Below are positions 50,156 to 60,105 of a DNA stretch of 64,000 bases, in pieces. The notes under the pieces were generated by a model that was not told where the DNA came from, ran no database searches, and was given only the letters and a program-made list of their open reading frames with translations. Each line of letters opens with the position of its first letter. The stretch's first letter is position 1. This DNA comes from Photorhabdus sp. CRCIA-P01. GTDB lineage: Bacteria > Pseudomonadota > Gammaproteobacteria > Enterobacterales > Enterobacteriaceae. Where the stretch lies: positions 62,001-126,000 of the forward strand of contig NZ_NMQR01000006.1 of the NCBI RefSeq assembly GCF_003545805.1. The letters run 5' to 3'. A program made the translations under genes and the position numbers.

Positions 50156-51493
50156 TTATTCTTTAAAATCACTCGCATCTAATTCATGACGCGCCAGTAA
50201 TTTGTAGAATTCAGTCCGGTTACGCCCCGCCATACGCGCAGCATGAGTCACATTACCTTTGGTCATTTGCAATAACTTACGCAGGTAATTCAACTCAAAC
50301 TGATTTCTGGCTTCGGCAAAAGTGGGTAACGCCGTGTTTTCCCCTTCCAGCGCCTGTGTAACCAGCGCTTCACTAATAACCGGGGCGGTAGTCAACGCGA
50401 CGCATTGCTCGATTACGTTCACAAGCTGGCGCACATTTCCCGGCCAACTTGCCGCCATCAAACATTTCATTGCATCAGCAGAGAAACTACGGACAAAAGG
50501 TTTATGGCGCTTCGCTGATTCACGCAACAGATGGTTCGCCAATAAAGGAATATCTTCAACCCGGCCATTCAAAGCAGGAATTTTCAAGTTAACAACATTC
50601 AGGCGGTAATAGAGATCTTCACGGAATTCATTTTTTGCCATTGCCTTCGGCAAATCACGGTGAGTCGCTGAGATAATCCGTACATCAATATCCAGATCAC
50701 GGTTGTTTCCTAACGGGCGTATTTTACGCTCCTGCAATACCCGCAATAATTTAACCTGCAAAGCCAACGGCATATCACCAATTTCATCAAGAAACAGCGT
50801 CCCCCCCTGTGCGGCAAGAAACAACCCTTCTCGGCTGCTAACCGCACCGGTAAATGCCCCTTTGGCATGACCAAACAGTTCTGATTCAAGCAGTTGTTCC
50901 GGCAAAGCACCACAGTTAATCGCGATAAATGGTTTTTTCGCCCGTGGACTGGCGCGGTGAATTGCCTGGGCTAACACTTCCTTCCCGGTACCACTCTGAC
51001 CGTTTATCAGTACACTGACATCAGATTGAGCAACCATTCGCGCCTGCTCCAACAAGCGCAACATAGCAGGACTGCGGGTAACTATCTGCTCCCGCCACTG
51101 TTCATCACTGGCGGGCGTGGATAACGCCAATGCGCCATCAATCGCCTTATAAAGCGCATCCCGGTCAACCGGTTTAGTCAGAAAACTAAAGACGCCTTGC
51201 TGAGTTGCCGCTACTGCGTCCGGAATGGAGCCATGAGCCGTCAGAATAATGACCGGCATACCCGGTTGCTGCTTCTGAATTTCAGCAAACAGCGCCATAC
51301 CATCCATCTCATCCATACGCAAATCGCTGATCACCAAATCGATCTTTTCTTTCGCTAACAGTTTCAGTGCTTCACAGCCACTTTCTGCGGTTGTGACACG
51401 AAAACCTTCGCTAGTAAGACGCATTCCCAACAATTTCAACAAACCAGGATCGTCATCAACCAGAAGAAGATGGGCTGGCTTACGCGCTGTCAT
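50156..51493 (-). CDS. glrR: Sigma-54-dependent response regulator GlrR (QseF)
   Basis: 445 residues: receiver domain with phospho-acceptor D57 (VISDLRMDEMDG), AAA+ domain with Walker A GQSGTGKE and the sigma-54 contact GAFTGA, and a Fis-type DNA-binding C-terminus (MTKGNVTHAARMAGRNRTEF). In E. coli, GlrR activates glmY. Three matching sites are upstream of the glmY-like gene at 54 kb. Its start overlaps qseG by 4 bases. Confidence 0.95.
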   Translation of the reverse strand: MTARKPAHLLLVDDDPGLLKLLGMRLTSEGFRVTTAESGCEALKLLAKEKIDLVISDLRMDEMDGMALFAEIQKQQPGMPVIILTAHGSIPDAVAATQQGVFSFLTKPVDRDALYKAIDGALALSTPASDEQWREQIVTRSPAMLRLLEQARMVAQSDVSVLINGQSGTGKEVLAQAIHRASPRAKKPFIAINCGALPEQLLESELFGHAKGAFTGAVSSREGLFLAAQGGTLFLDEIGDMPLALQVKLLRVLQERKIRPLGNNRDLDIDVRIISATHRDLPKAMAKNEFREDLYYRLNVVNLKIPALNGRVEDIPLLANHLLRESAKRHKPFVRSFSADAMKCLMAASWPGNVRQLVNVIEQCVALTTAPVISEALVTQALEGENTALPTFAEARNQFELNYLRKLLQMTKGNVTHAARMAGRNRTEFYKLLARHELDASDFKE

Positions 51494-52335
51494 TGTGCTG
51501 CTCCTTTATCTGATTCAGAGGTATTGTTTGACGTACTGTTTTTGTTAGGTAATGTCGTGGTCGCTGGCGTTGCAACATGTTCATCCGAATTGCCTGATCC
51601 AACACTCCCCTGATTTTGTTTACGGGAAGAAAGCTGACGTTCAATATCTGTCAGGTTTTCCAGTTTACGAGAAGTTTGCTGTAGCTCAAATTCCAACCGC
51701 GAACGACTTTCTCGCAGACGATCAAGTTTATTATCCGTATCTGCCTGTAATTTTTGGAATTTTGCCCGCTCCTCAGCAACTGCAATTTGCTGAACCTGCT
51801 GTTCGCGCCATAACTGTAATAACGGTCGCAACGGGTCTGGGAATTTCAACCGGTATTTGTTGAAGTTTTCAATTATTTTCCGACGCTCAGACAACGTAGG
51901 CCCGGCACTGTTAAGTAAAATACTTTGTTTAAAAGCCATATCCCAAGTAGTCGGGAGCGTGTATTTCGCCATATTACGTGCTTTCGCTGATGTCAGACGA
52001 TCTGAACAATCCATCAGTCGCAGCCAGTAAAGCGCATTCTCAATCGATGGCGGCGTCTCTAAATCCCACATTAACTCACACTCGGCAATACGGTAATCCG
52101 TCACCCGTTGCTCCGGTATTACCATTTGCGTAACTGTCGCTAAATTATTATTAACCGGATTTTTAACGCAACCCGCCAATAAAAAAACGACGAAGATCAG
52201 CAGAATCATGCCAAAACCCCAAACTGAAACTCGTGGTAATAACAATCTGGCAACCAACACGTTTTTCCCAGGTTGTACTGCAATATTCTGCCGATCCGTT
52301 TTTTGTACAAAACGGTAAATAGACCTGTTATGCAT
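51490..52335 (-). CDS. qseG: QseG/GlrQ-type outer-membrane lipoprotein
   Basis: 281 residues in the longest frame. A hydrophobic segment ends in the lipobox FLLAGC (about residue 56), so it is exported and lipidated. A coiled-coil region (about 175-240) follows. In E. coli QseG modulates the GlrK kinase. An internal ATG at 52209 (MILLIFVVFLLAGC) would give a more usual signal peptide and may be the true start. Located between glrK and glrR, as in E. coli. Confidence 0.85.
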   Translation of the reverse strand: MHNRSIYRFVQKTDRQNIAVQPGKNVLVARLLLPRVSVWGFGMILLIFVVFLLAGCVKNPVNNNLATVTQMVIPEQRVTDYRIAECELMWDLETPPSIENALYWLRLMDCSDRLTSAKARNMAKYTLPTTWDMAFKQSILLNSAGPTLSERRKIIENFNKYRLKFPDPLRPLLQLWREQQVQQIAVAEERAKFQKLQADTDNKLDRLRESRSRLEFELQQTSRKLENLTDIERQLSSRKQNQGSVGSGNSDEHVATPATTTLPNKNSTSNNTSESDKGAAQ

Positions 52336-52338
52336 TAT

Positions 52339-53778
52339 TTATTCATTCTCAGCAGCTAATGGCAATTTAATACGAAAACATACGTCAGCAAATTCGCTCT
52401 GAATTAATATCAGTTCGCCCCCCATACGCTTAATACAATCCTGCGCAATACTTAGCCCAAGGCCGCTACCTTTCACTGCACCTTTACGCTGGAGCGTCCC
52501 TTGATAGAACGGTTCAAAAATCATACTGCGTTCTGATTCAGGGATTGGTGTACCTGTATTAGCAACATTAATTTGAACATATTTGCCGATCTGACGACTT
52601 GAAACCCAGATGTTACCGGATTCGGCGCCATAGTGCACCGCATTAGAGTAGAGATTATCAATAACCCGCATTAATAGTGTAGGCTCTGCCCATAAAATAT
52701 CAGCATCAAGCTGGATTTCCGTCTGAATATTTTTCGATCTCGCAGGTAAACTGTGTGATAAAACTACCTCATTAACAATTTCCCGCAGAGAAACCTGCTG
52801 TTGCTCCGTCGGGCCATCCGCCAGTTTACGGTTATAATCCAGTAATTGCTCGATCAATTGCTGTAAATGTTTACTACTATTATCAAGAATAGCAACCACT
52901 TCTTGCTGATCAGCCGTTAATGGCCCTGCCACTTCATCAGCCAGTAATTCTGTCCCTTCCCGCATACTTGCCAGCGGTGTTTTCAGTTCATGAGAAATAT
53001 GACGCAAAAACTCATGGCGTTGTGATTCCAACCAGGCCAAGCGTTCACTGAGCCAGATAATTCGTTGCGCCAAAGAGCGGAGTTCCCGCGGCCCCTGAAA
53101 AGAATCTATGCGAACGCCCAATGATTGCCCTTCTCCCAATCGGTTAATCATGCGTTCAATCCCTTTAACCGGCCCGATAATCATGCGAGTAAATAACGCG
53201 ACCAATAACGCACTCAGTAGAAATAAAATAAGACTCTGCCAGCCAAAAAATTGCCCTTTTTCAGCAATATCTCCCTGTAACTGTTCTCCACGGCTGAAAA
53301 TAATATCACGGGTAGCTTGTACCATCTGGCTATTAGCATTGGAAAATTGCTCAAGTAATTGAGCGGCAGGTTGGGTAGGTTCACTATTGAGACAAGCGAT
53401 TTTTGTTAACTGCGACAGCAAATCATTAAGCATCTTAATATACTGTTGATCATCAAGTATAACCATCTGATCTTTCAGCATCTTAAGGTACTGCTGATAT
53501 TGCCTTTGGTAAAGGTTTTCCAGCGTCTTATCCCCTAACACGCAATATTGGCGGTAACTGCGCTCCATCTCCAACGCAATACCTGTCATAGCCTCACTGC
53601 GGCGGGCATCCGCGAGTGTGGTACGGTTTATATCAGCCGCTTGCTCACTGAGTTGATCAAGACTCTGATAAGCCTGATAAGCCAAAACCAATAACGGCAA
53701 TAACACTAGCCAGAAGGCCATGACAACTAATTGGCGCAATGAGCGCGGAAATAAACGCCATTTTTTCAAGGAAATCAT
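52339..53778 (-). CDS. glrK: Sensor histidine kinase GlrK (QseE)
   Basis: 479 residues from 53778 (MISLKKWRLFPRSL), in line with the E. coli start; the longer upstream frame is unlikely. Two membrane helices (about 18-38 and 175-195) bound a periplasmic domain; HAMP follows; the phospho-acceptor histidine is in FLRHISHELKTPLASM; the ATPase domain has N box DNLYSNAVHYG and KGSGLGLSIA. It phosphorylates GlrR. Confidence 0.94.
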   Translation of the reverse strand: MISLKKWRLFPRSLRQLVVMAFWLVLLPLLVLAYQAYQSLDQLSEQAADINRTTLADARRSEAMTGIALEMERSYRQYCVLGDKTLENLYQRQYQQYLKMLKDQMVILDDQQYIKMLNDLLSQLTKIACLNSEPTQPAAQLLEQFSNANSQMVQATRDIIFSRGEQLQGDIAEKGQFFGWQSLILFLLSALLVALFTRMIIGPVKGIERMINRLGEGQSLGVRIDSFQGPRELRSLAQRIIWLSERLAWLESQRHEFLRHISHELKTPLASMREGTELLADEVAGPLTADQQEVVAILDNSSKHLQQLIEQLLDYNRKLADGPTEQQQVSLREIVNEVVLSHSLPARSKNIQTEIQLDADILWAEPTLLMRVIDNLYSNAVHYGAESGNIWVSSRQIGKYVQINVANTGTPIPESERSMIFEPFYQGTLQRKGAVKGSGLGLSIAQDCIKRMGGELILIQSEFADVCFRIKLPLAAENE

Positions 53779-53917
53779 CTCGTAACCTGTCAGTACACCA
53801 ATGCTAACCGACAAAGGGCAGATAGAAAAACCCATCGGCTGATAAATTCTGCTTTGACTGAAAATCAGTGTAAGACGCAAACAGTACAAAGGGGCAGGTA
53901 AACACCTGGGGGATGAC

Positions 53918-54150
53918 GGCGGGATAATAGTTTTTTACTATCCCGCCAGTGAGGATGGCTTATGCCTGTTGTTTATCTACAGTCAGGCATAGGTGGTGCC
54001 TCACTCCACGTGTCGCCCGATGTTTGATAAGGCTCGAAAGCGATATCACTGAGTTGGACGGTAGGCACCTTACTCTGGCATCATTCGATAGTTTATGTGG
54101 CATTTCTCCACCTAATGTGGGCCGACATAAGAAGTTGAATGAGCAACTGT
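53918..54150 (-). ncRNA. glmY: Small RNA GlmY
   Basis: On the minus strand the region begins AGTTGCTCATTCAACTTCTT and continues ATGTCGGCCC, close to the 5' end of E. coli GlmY. GTGAGGCACCACC further on recalls the GTGAAGCACC of the related GlmZ. The gene lies directly upstream of glrK, as in E. coli, and has a sigma-54 promoter at the right distance (54161-54177). GlmY is a decoy for the adapter RapZ, sparing GlmZ and so raising GlmS synthesis. The 3' end is uncertain: a long stem (GGCGGGATA...TATCCCGCC, 53918-53947) is present but no T-run follows. Confidence 0.85.
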
Positions 54151-54160
54151 GCCAGTTTAA

Positions 54161-54177
54161 TGCAGATTCCATGCCAA
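54161..54177 (-). promoter_or_regulatory. Sigma-54 promoter of glmY
   Basis: On the minus strand TTGGCATGGAATCTGCA has GG and GC separated by exactly 10 bases, the -24/-12 form recognised by RpoN, 12 bases before the predicted start of the sRNA. Confidence 0.82.
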
Positions 54178-54283
54178 CATTAAAATATCAATCATAAATA
54201 ATTGTTTTTACTGTATAAAAAATTAAACATAACGTTTCAGCAACCAGACAGCTTCTTTTCCGGTATGAGTAAAATTTATTTTT

Positions 54284-54301
54284 TGTCGCCAATTAAAGAC
54301 A
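54284..54301. promoter_or_regulatory. GlrR binding site, promoter-proximal
   Basis: TGTC-GCCAATTAAA-GACA is a perfect match to the GlrR consensus TGTC-N10-GACA, about 135 bases upstream of the predicted glmY start. Confidence 0.85.
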
Positions 54302-54346
54302 TCTAAAATCACGCAAATAAAAACAGATTAAAATCAAATAATTACA

Positions 54347-54364
54347 TGTCTCCTTTTTGAGACA
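54347..54364. promoter_or_regulatory. GlrR binding site, middle
   Basis: TGTC-TCCTTTTTGA-GACA, again a perfect consensus match. Confidence 0.85.
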
Positions 54365-54379
54365 TCTATAATGCATGTT

Positions 54380-54397
54380 TGTCGGGTAATTGAGACA
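54380..54397. promoter_or_regulatory. GlrR binding site, distal
   Basis: TGTC-GGGTAATTGA-GACA, the third perfect match. Three sites upstream of glmY are also described for E. coli. The stretch from here to 54736 has no gene. Confidence 0.85.
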
Positions 54398-54736
54398 ATG
54401 GAAAATAGAGTTAAATTTCTAGGAATTTACCGAGCCAAAATTTTCACATCTGAGTTATCAATGGTCCATATTTACCCCACATATGGCCTTTATCAGCAAA
54501 TGATGTACCATCGTAGATAAAGGCAAAAAGGTCTCTATTCGGGGGAAAATATGTGTCAAACACAAAACGGGGAGCCACTATATGTGGTTGATGTAGCACT
54601 ATTTTGGAATCTTATTTTATAAGTCTAAAAGACTTCTATATTAAGCGCTCCGATAAAGATTGATGGAGGGGCTCTATCCCTAAGCCTTTGATATAACGCT
54701 AACACTTACCACTAAGATCAAACTATTGCATTATAC

Positions 54737-54751
54737 TAACCAACTAGGTTA
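54737..54751. promoter_or_regulatory. MqsA operator of the mqsRA operon
   Basis: TAACC-AACTA-GGTTA is a palindrome with the spacing of the E. coli mqsRA operator (TAACC-TTTTA-GGTTA), 12 bases before the mqsR start. Confidence 0.7.
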
Positions 54752-54763
54752 ATATCCGCTCAT

Positions 54764-55060
54764 ATGGAAAAACGAACCCCACATTGTAAGTTATCAGTGG
54801 TCAAGGCCATGATTGAAGCGGGAAAGGTACGTACCACACATGCAGCGCGAGTCGGTGCGAATGAGTTGGGGCTTGAGTTCTCCGATATGTTGGCCATGGT
54901 GATAGCGCTCACTCCAGCAGACTTCTACAAGAGTATGACTACTTATTCTGATCACACTGTCTGGCAAGACGTGTACCGACCAAGTATACAGGTAGGCGAC
55001 GTGTATCTGAAACTGACGGTCATTGATGACGTGCTGATCGTGTCCTTCAAAGAGTTATGA
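54764..55060 (+). CDS. mqsR: MqsR toxin (mRNA interferase)
   Basis: 98 residues, the family's usual length. It begins MEKRTPHCKLSVVKAMI and includes FYKSMTTYSDHTVWQDVYRP, the conserved MqsR core. MqsR is a RelE-fold ribonuclease that cuts mRNA at GCU/GCA. As in E. coli, toxin precedes antitoxin. Base composition is richer in G and C than the neighbouring intergenic DNA, consistent with acquisition. Confidence 0.9.
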   Translation: MEKRTPHCKLSVVKAMIEAGKVRTTHAARVGANELGLEFSDMLAMVIALTPADFYKSMTTYSDHTVWQDVYRPSIQVGDVYLKLTVIDDVLIVSFKEL

Positions 55061-55075
55061 ATAGGAGCTATGAAC

Positions 55076-55477
55076 ATGAAATGCCCTGTTTGCGGTGCAG
55101 CGGAACTTATCCATGACACCCGCGATCTGCCCTATACTTACAAGGGCGAAACCACAGTCATTTCTGCAGTAACAGGCGACTTCTGCCCTGCCTGCGCCGA
55201 ATCTATTTTGGATGCTGCGGAATCGGAACGCGTCATGTGCGAAATGAGTACATTCTCGAAGCAAGTCAACGCGGCCATAGTCGATCCTAAGTTCATTGCC
55301 AGAGTACGTAAGAAGCTCGCGCTTGATCAGCGGGAAGCTTCTGAAATCTTCGGCGGCGGCATCAATGCTTTCTCGCGCTATGAAAACGGCAAGACCAGGC
55401 CATCTCTAGCTTTAGTGAAGTTGCTTAAAGTGTTGGATCGTCACCCCGATTTACTCTCTGAGGTCAGGATGATGTGA
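55076..55477 (+). CDS. mqsA: MqsA antitoxin/regulator
   Basis: 133 residues from ATG 55076 (MKCPVCGAAE), preceded by AGGAG at 8 bases; an ATG at 55070 is too close to that site. The N-terminal zinc domain has CPVC and CPAC pairs; the C-terminal XRE-type helix-turn-helix (LALDQREASEIFGGGINAFSRYE) binds DNA. It neutralises MqsR and represses the operon at the palindrome upstream. It starts 15 bases after mqsR. Confidence 0.93.
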   Translation: MKCPVCGAAELIHDTRDLPYTYKGETTVISAVTGDFCPACAESILDAAESERVMCEMSTFSKQVNAAIVDPKFIARVRKKLALDQREASEIFGGGINAFSRYENGKTRPSLALVKLLKVLDRHPDLLSEVRMM

Positions 55478-55635
55478 TTCTTTCTATTCGTTCTATTGGA
55501 CTCCAACCCCTTATTATAGGTCTATCCTCAAACAACACGACTGGGATCGAAATCGGTTTATCTATCAACTTCGCATTCGACAAAACCAGCTCATTTCCAT
55601 ACGCTCAATATATAAGTCTAGAAAATTTATATAGT

Positions 55636-55763
55636 TATACCCGTCATCTTTCAAGTTGCCTCTTTGTTGGCTGCACTCACTCACACCGGTCACATAGTTC
55701 TCTATGCTCCCGGGGATTCGCTCCCTTGCCGTCGCGATGCATCTTGAAATCCATTGGGTATAT
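55636..55763. repeat. ERIC-type palindromic repeat
   Basis: Full-length ERIC of the CCGGGG subfamily between mqsA and purL, with one base change in the core (CACACCGG). Confidence 0.9.
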
Positions 55764-55950
55764 ATTAGCTAAAGCATGAAAAAACTTTCTATCTAGATTC
55801 ATTACCAAGCCATCCAAACATAGCCGTTTATACCTCTGGATGGAATGCTAAAACAAATAAAAAAATGGCTTCAATTGTGATCTCATGTCAGTTACTAAAC
55901 AAAGAATCTCAATGAAGCCAATCTATACTATCGTTTAAAAAACGACCTGA

Positions 55951-58900
55951 TTACCCTAACTGCTTACGAGCATTACGGAAAACTCGCAGCCACGGGCCAT
56001 CTTCGCTCCACTCATTTGGATGCCAGGAGTTATTCACCGTGCGGGATACCCTCTCTGGATGTGGCATCATCACAGTTGCCCGCCCATCAAGGCTGGTGAC
56101 TGCGGTAATACCATTCACTGAACCATTGGGGTTAGCCGGGTAGTTTTCCGTAACCTGACCATAGTTGTTCACGTAACGCAGAGCCACTAACTGGTTGCTT
56201 TCAAGCATCTTAAGATGCTGGCTATCGCGGAATTCCACTTGTCCTTCACCATGAGAAACCGCAATCGGTATACGAGAACCGACCATATCTTGCAAGAACA
56301 GTGACGGGCTGTCAGTAATTTCCACCAAACTGAACCGAGCTTCAAAACGTTCTGAACGGTTACGGACAAAACGCGGCCAATGTTCTGCACCTGGGATCAA
56401 CTCCCGTAAGTTAGACATCATCTGGCAACCATTACAAACACCAAGCGCCAATGTATCCGGTCGTGCAAAGAAAGCCGCAAATTCATCACGAACACGCCCA
56501 TTGAACAGAATTGATTTCGCCCAACCTTCACCTGCCCCCAACACATCACCATAGGAGAAGCCACCACAAGCAACCAGTGTCTGGAATTGGCTCAATCCAA
56601 TGCGCCCAGACAACAAATCGCTCATATGAACATCAATCGCCTCAAAACCGGCTTGGTGGAACGCGGCGGCCATTTCAACATGAGAGTTAACGCCTTGTTC
56701 ACGCAGTACCGCCACTTTCGGCTTTATCTGCTGCAAAATGTAAGGCGCCGCAATATCGTCTGAAATATCAAAGGTCAGTTTTACATTCAGTCCTGGGTCC
56801 TGATTATCCTGTTTAGCCTGATGTTCCTGATCTGCACACTCCGGGTTATCACGCAGACGCTGCATTTGCCATGTGGTTTCTGCCCACCATAAGCGCAAGG
56901 TACTGCGATTCTGGCGGTATACCTCAGTATTGCCACTAAAGATAACAAAATCATCACCTGCCTTGGCTTTACCCAGATAATGCACGCAATCGGCCAGACC
57001 ATGTTCTGCTAAAACACTTTCAACAAATCCTCTATCCGATGCTCGAATCTGAACGACAGCACCCAACTCTTCGGTAAAGAGGGCAGCCAGAATATCTTCA
57101 TCAAATACACTGATATCAGCTTCAATGCCACAATGCCCGGCAAAAGCCATTTCAGCCAAGGTTACCAGTAAACCACCATCAGAGCGGTCGTGATAGGCCA
57201 GTAATTTTTGTTCCGAAATCAGTTGCTGAATCACATTGAAGAAACCAGCCAATTGCTCAGCACTACGTACATCCGCAGTTTTATTACCCAGTTGACGGTA
57301 AACTTGTGCCAATGCGGTACCGCCCAGTGTATTCTTCCCTTGACCCAGATCGATTAACAATAACGCATTATCTTCATCAGTGGAAAGTTCAGGCGTGACT
57401 GTACGGCGGACATCTTCCACTCTGGCAAAAGCGGTAATCACCAGTGATAAAGGTGCCGTCATCTCACGCTCTTCACTTTGTTCATGCCAACGGGTTTTCA
57501 TCGACATGGAATCTTTACCCACCGGAATAGTCAACCCTAGCGCAGGACACAATTCCTCACCCACCGCTTTCACCGCTGCATACAAACCAGCATCTTCGCC
57601 AGGATGACCCGCAGCAGACATCCAGTTAGCTGAAAGTTTAATGCGTTTTAAATCCTGGACATAAGCAGAAGCGATATTGGTCAGTGCTTCACCGACCGCC
57701 ATTCGGGCGGAAGCAGCAAAATCCAGCAAAGCGACCGGCGCACGTTCACCCATGGACATTGCTTCACCATAGTAGCTATCAAGGCTGGCGGTGGTAACAG
57801 CACAGTCCGCAACTGGAATCTGCCACGGACCCACCATTTGATCACGGGAAACCATGCCTGTCACAGAGCGATCACCTATCGTTATCAGGAAGGTTTTTTC
57901 TGCCACAGCCGGCAAATGCATAATGCGTTTCACAGCTTCCGCCAGATCGATATCCCGACGCTCAAGGCTTTCACCGCTCGCTTTTAATGTACTGACATTA
58001 CGCAACATTCTTGGCGTTTTACCTAGCAGTACATCCAGAGGCATATCGATTGGCTGGTTATCAAAATGTTCATCATTAAGCCGTAAATGACGTTCCTCTG
58101 TTGCCTCACCGATAATGGCGTAAGGTGCACGCTCTCGCCGACAAATCTCTTCAAACAACGGAAGTTGTTCCGGCTCAACAGCCAGCACATAACGCTCTTG
58201 TGATTCGTTACACCAGACTTCCAGCGGGCTCATCCCCGGCTCATCATTAAGAATTCTGCGTAACTCAAATCGTCCACCACGACCACCATCACTGACCAGT
58301 TCAGGCATGGCATTGGAAAGCCCACCCGCCCCCACATCATGAATAAACAGGATCGGGTTGTTTTCGCCTAACTGCCAACAGCGATCGATCACCTCCTGAC
58401 AACGGCGTTCCATTTCCGGGTTATCCCGTTGAACCGAAGCAAAATCCAAATCAGCATCGGATTGCCCCGATGCCATAGAAGATGCGGCACCACCACCCAA
58501 GCCAATGTTCATGGACGGGCCACCGAGCACAATCAGTTTTGCGCCAACAGAAATTTCACCCTTTTTGACATGTTCATCACGGATATTACCGATCCCACCC
58601 GCCAGCATAATTGGCTTGTGATAGCCCCGTAATTCGCTGCCGTTATGGCTGTTTACTTTTTCTTCATAGGTACGGAAATAACCCAACAACGCCGGACGAC
58701 CAAATTCATTATTAAATGCCGCGCCCCCTAAGGGGCCCTCCATCATGATATCCAGAGCACTGACAATACGCTCCGGTTTACCGAAATCCTCTTCCCATGG
58801 CTGTTCAAAACCCGGTATCCGCAGATTGGATACCGAAAATCCCACCAGACCCGCTTTTGGCTTAGCACCACGACCGGTCGCCCCTTCATCGCGGATTTCA

Positions 58901-59838
58901 CCACCAGAACCGGTCGATGCACCCGGCCAAGGAGAAATCGCAGTCGGGTGATTATGCGTTTCCACTTTCATCAGAATATGAGCCTGCTCCTGATGGTAAT
59001 CATATGAACCGTTTTCCGCACCAGCAAAGAAACGACCAACAGAAGATCCCTCCATCACCGCGGCATTATCTTTATAGGCTGACAGGACATAATCAGGTGT
59101 CTGCTCATAGGTGTTTTTAATCATTTTGAACAATGATTTTGGCTGCTCCTGACCATCAATAATCCAATCAGCATTAAAGATTTTATGACGGCAATGTTCT
59201 GAATTAGCCTGAGCAAACATATAAAGCTCAACATCTGTTGGATTGCGCCCTAATTTCTGGAAAGCGTCCATCAGATAATCAATTTCATCCGGGGCCAACG
59301 CCAATCCAAGTTCAATATTGGCAGTTTCTAACGCACTGCGTCCTGCTTGCAGAATATCAATGCGTTTTAACGGAACGGGTTGCTGACGAGAAAATAATTT
59401 CTCCGCCTGTTCCAATTGAGTAAAGACCGTTTCCATCATCCGATCATGCAGCAGTGATGACAATATTTGCCACTGTGTATCACTCATTTCACCACTTTGG
59501 ATGTAATAAGCCAGGCCACGCTCCAGACGCACAACCTGGGACAGGCCACAATTGTGAGCAATATCGGTTGCTTTGGAAGACCACGGGGAAATCGTTCCCG
59601 GACGAGGCGTCACTAACAGCAATGTACCTTGGGGTTCATGTTCAGCCAGCGAAGGTCCATATTTTAATAATTGTTGTAACTTTGCTGAATCAACATCACT
59701 CAAAGGTGCATGAATCTCTGCGAAATGAACATATTCGGCATAAATATCATTGACCGGAAGTTGCTGTTCTTGGCACACGGAAAGGAGTTTAGTGATACGA
59801 AATGCAGATAAAGCAGGTGAACCACGTAGAATTTTCAT
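55951..59838 (-). CDS. purL: Phosphoribosylformylglycinamidine synthase PurL
   Basis: 1295 residues from 59838 ([13 protein letters not shown]), the same length as E. coli PurL; the frame upstream overlaps the promoter region and is not conserved. Fourth step of purine synthesis. The large synthetase part has [18 protein letters not shown] and the structural-ATP motif GGAASSM; the C-terminal glutaminase has its nucleophile in GVCNGCQMM and HGEG further on. A PurR box lies upstream. Confidence 0.97.
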   Translation of the reverse strand: MKILRGSPALSAFRITKLLSVCQEQQLPVNDIYAEYVHFAEIHAPLSDVDSAKLQQLLKYGPSLAEHEPQGTLLLVTPRPGTISPWSSKATDIAHNCGLSQVVRLERGLAYYIQSGEMSDTQWQILSSLLHDRMMETVFTQLEQAEKLFSRQQPVPLKRIDILQAGRSALETANIELGLALAPDEIDYLMDAFQKLGRNPTDVELYMFAQANSEHCRHKIFNADWIIDGQEQPKSLFKMIKNTYEQTPDYVLSAYKDNAAVMEGSSVGRFFAGAENGSYDYHQEQAHILMKVETHNHPTAISPWPGASTGSGGEIRDEGATGRGAKPKAGLVGFSVSNLRIPGFEQPWEEDFGKPERIVSALDIMMEGPLGGAAFNNEFGRPALLGYFRTYEEKVNSHNGSELRGYHKPIMLAGGIGNIRDEHVKKGEISVGAKLIVLGGPSMNIGLGGGAASSMASGQSDADLDFASVQRDNPEMERRCQEVIDRCWQLGENNPILFIHDVGAGGLSNAMPELVSDGGRGGRFELRRILNDEPGMSPLEVWCNESQERYVLAVEPEQLPLFEEICRRERAPYAIIGEATEERHLRLNDEHFDNQPIDMPLDVLLGKTPRMLRNVSTLKASGESLERRDIDLAEAVKRIMHLPAVAEKTFLITIGDRSVTGMVSRDQMVGPWQIPVADCAVTTASLDSYYGEAMSMGERAPVALLDFAASARMAVGEALTNIASAYVQDLKRIKLSANWMSAAGHPGEDAGLYAAVKAVGEELCPALGLTIPVGKDSMSMKTRWHEQSEEREMTAPLSLVITAFARVEDVRRTVTPELSTDEDNALLLIDLGQGKNTLGGTALAQVYRQLGNKTADVRSAEQLAGFFNVIQQLISEQKLLAYHDRSDGGLLVTLAEMAFAGHCGIEADISVFDEDILAALFTEELGAVVQIRASDRGFVESVLAEHGLADCVHYLGKAKAGDDFVIFSGNTEVYRQNRSTLRLWWAETTWQMQRLRDNPECADQEHQAKQDNQDPGLNVKLTFDISDDIAAPYILQQIKPKVAVLREQGVNSHVEMAAAFHQAGFEAIDVHMSDLLSGRIGLSQFQTLVACGGFSYGDVLGAGEGWAKSILFNGRVRDEFAAFFARPDTLALGVCNGCQMMSNLRELIPGAEHWPRFVRNRSERFEARFSLVEITDSPSLFLQDMVGSRIPIAVSHGEGQVEFRDSQHLKMLESNQLVALRYVNNYGQVTENYPANPNGSVNGITAVTSLDGRATVMMPHPERVSRTVNNSWHPNEWSEDGPWLRVFRNARKQLG

Positions 59839-59922
59839 AGTAATCAATTCTCTCATCTTAGAAGCAAAGCTTAATAGATGTCTAAGGGGAAATGGGCCCA
59901 TTATAGAGGATTGTCATCCATG

Positions 59923-59938
59923 ACGAAACCGTTTGCGT
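59923..59938 (-). promoter_or_regulatory. PurR operator of purL
   Basis: On the minus strand ACGCAAACGGTTTCGT matches the PurR consensus ACGCAAACGTTTNCGT, 85 bases before the purL start. Confidence 0.85.
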
Positions 59939-60105
59939 GACGATTATTACAGCCAATTATCCTATGGATAAGTCATGCAAATAGTATCAATTAGATTGCA
60001 CAGCCAGTTTTTGTTCCGCAAAATGCTCAATCACTGGAAATTCAACCAATAACAATATAGCGCGTTTCCACATAGCACCATACCACGTTACACAGAGATA
60101 ACCGT

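Noticed and set aside
53949-54197. ORFs of 82 and 70 residues on both strands upstream of glrK
   Set aside because: They overlap the glmY gene and its promoter, which explain the conservation better.
55474-55779. 101-residue ORF after mqsA
   Set aside because: Its second half is ERIC sequence, and the first half has no support.
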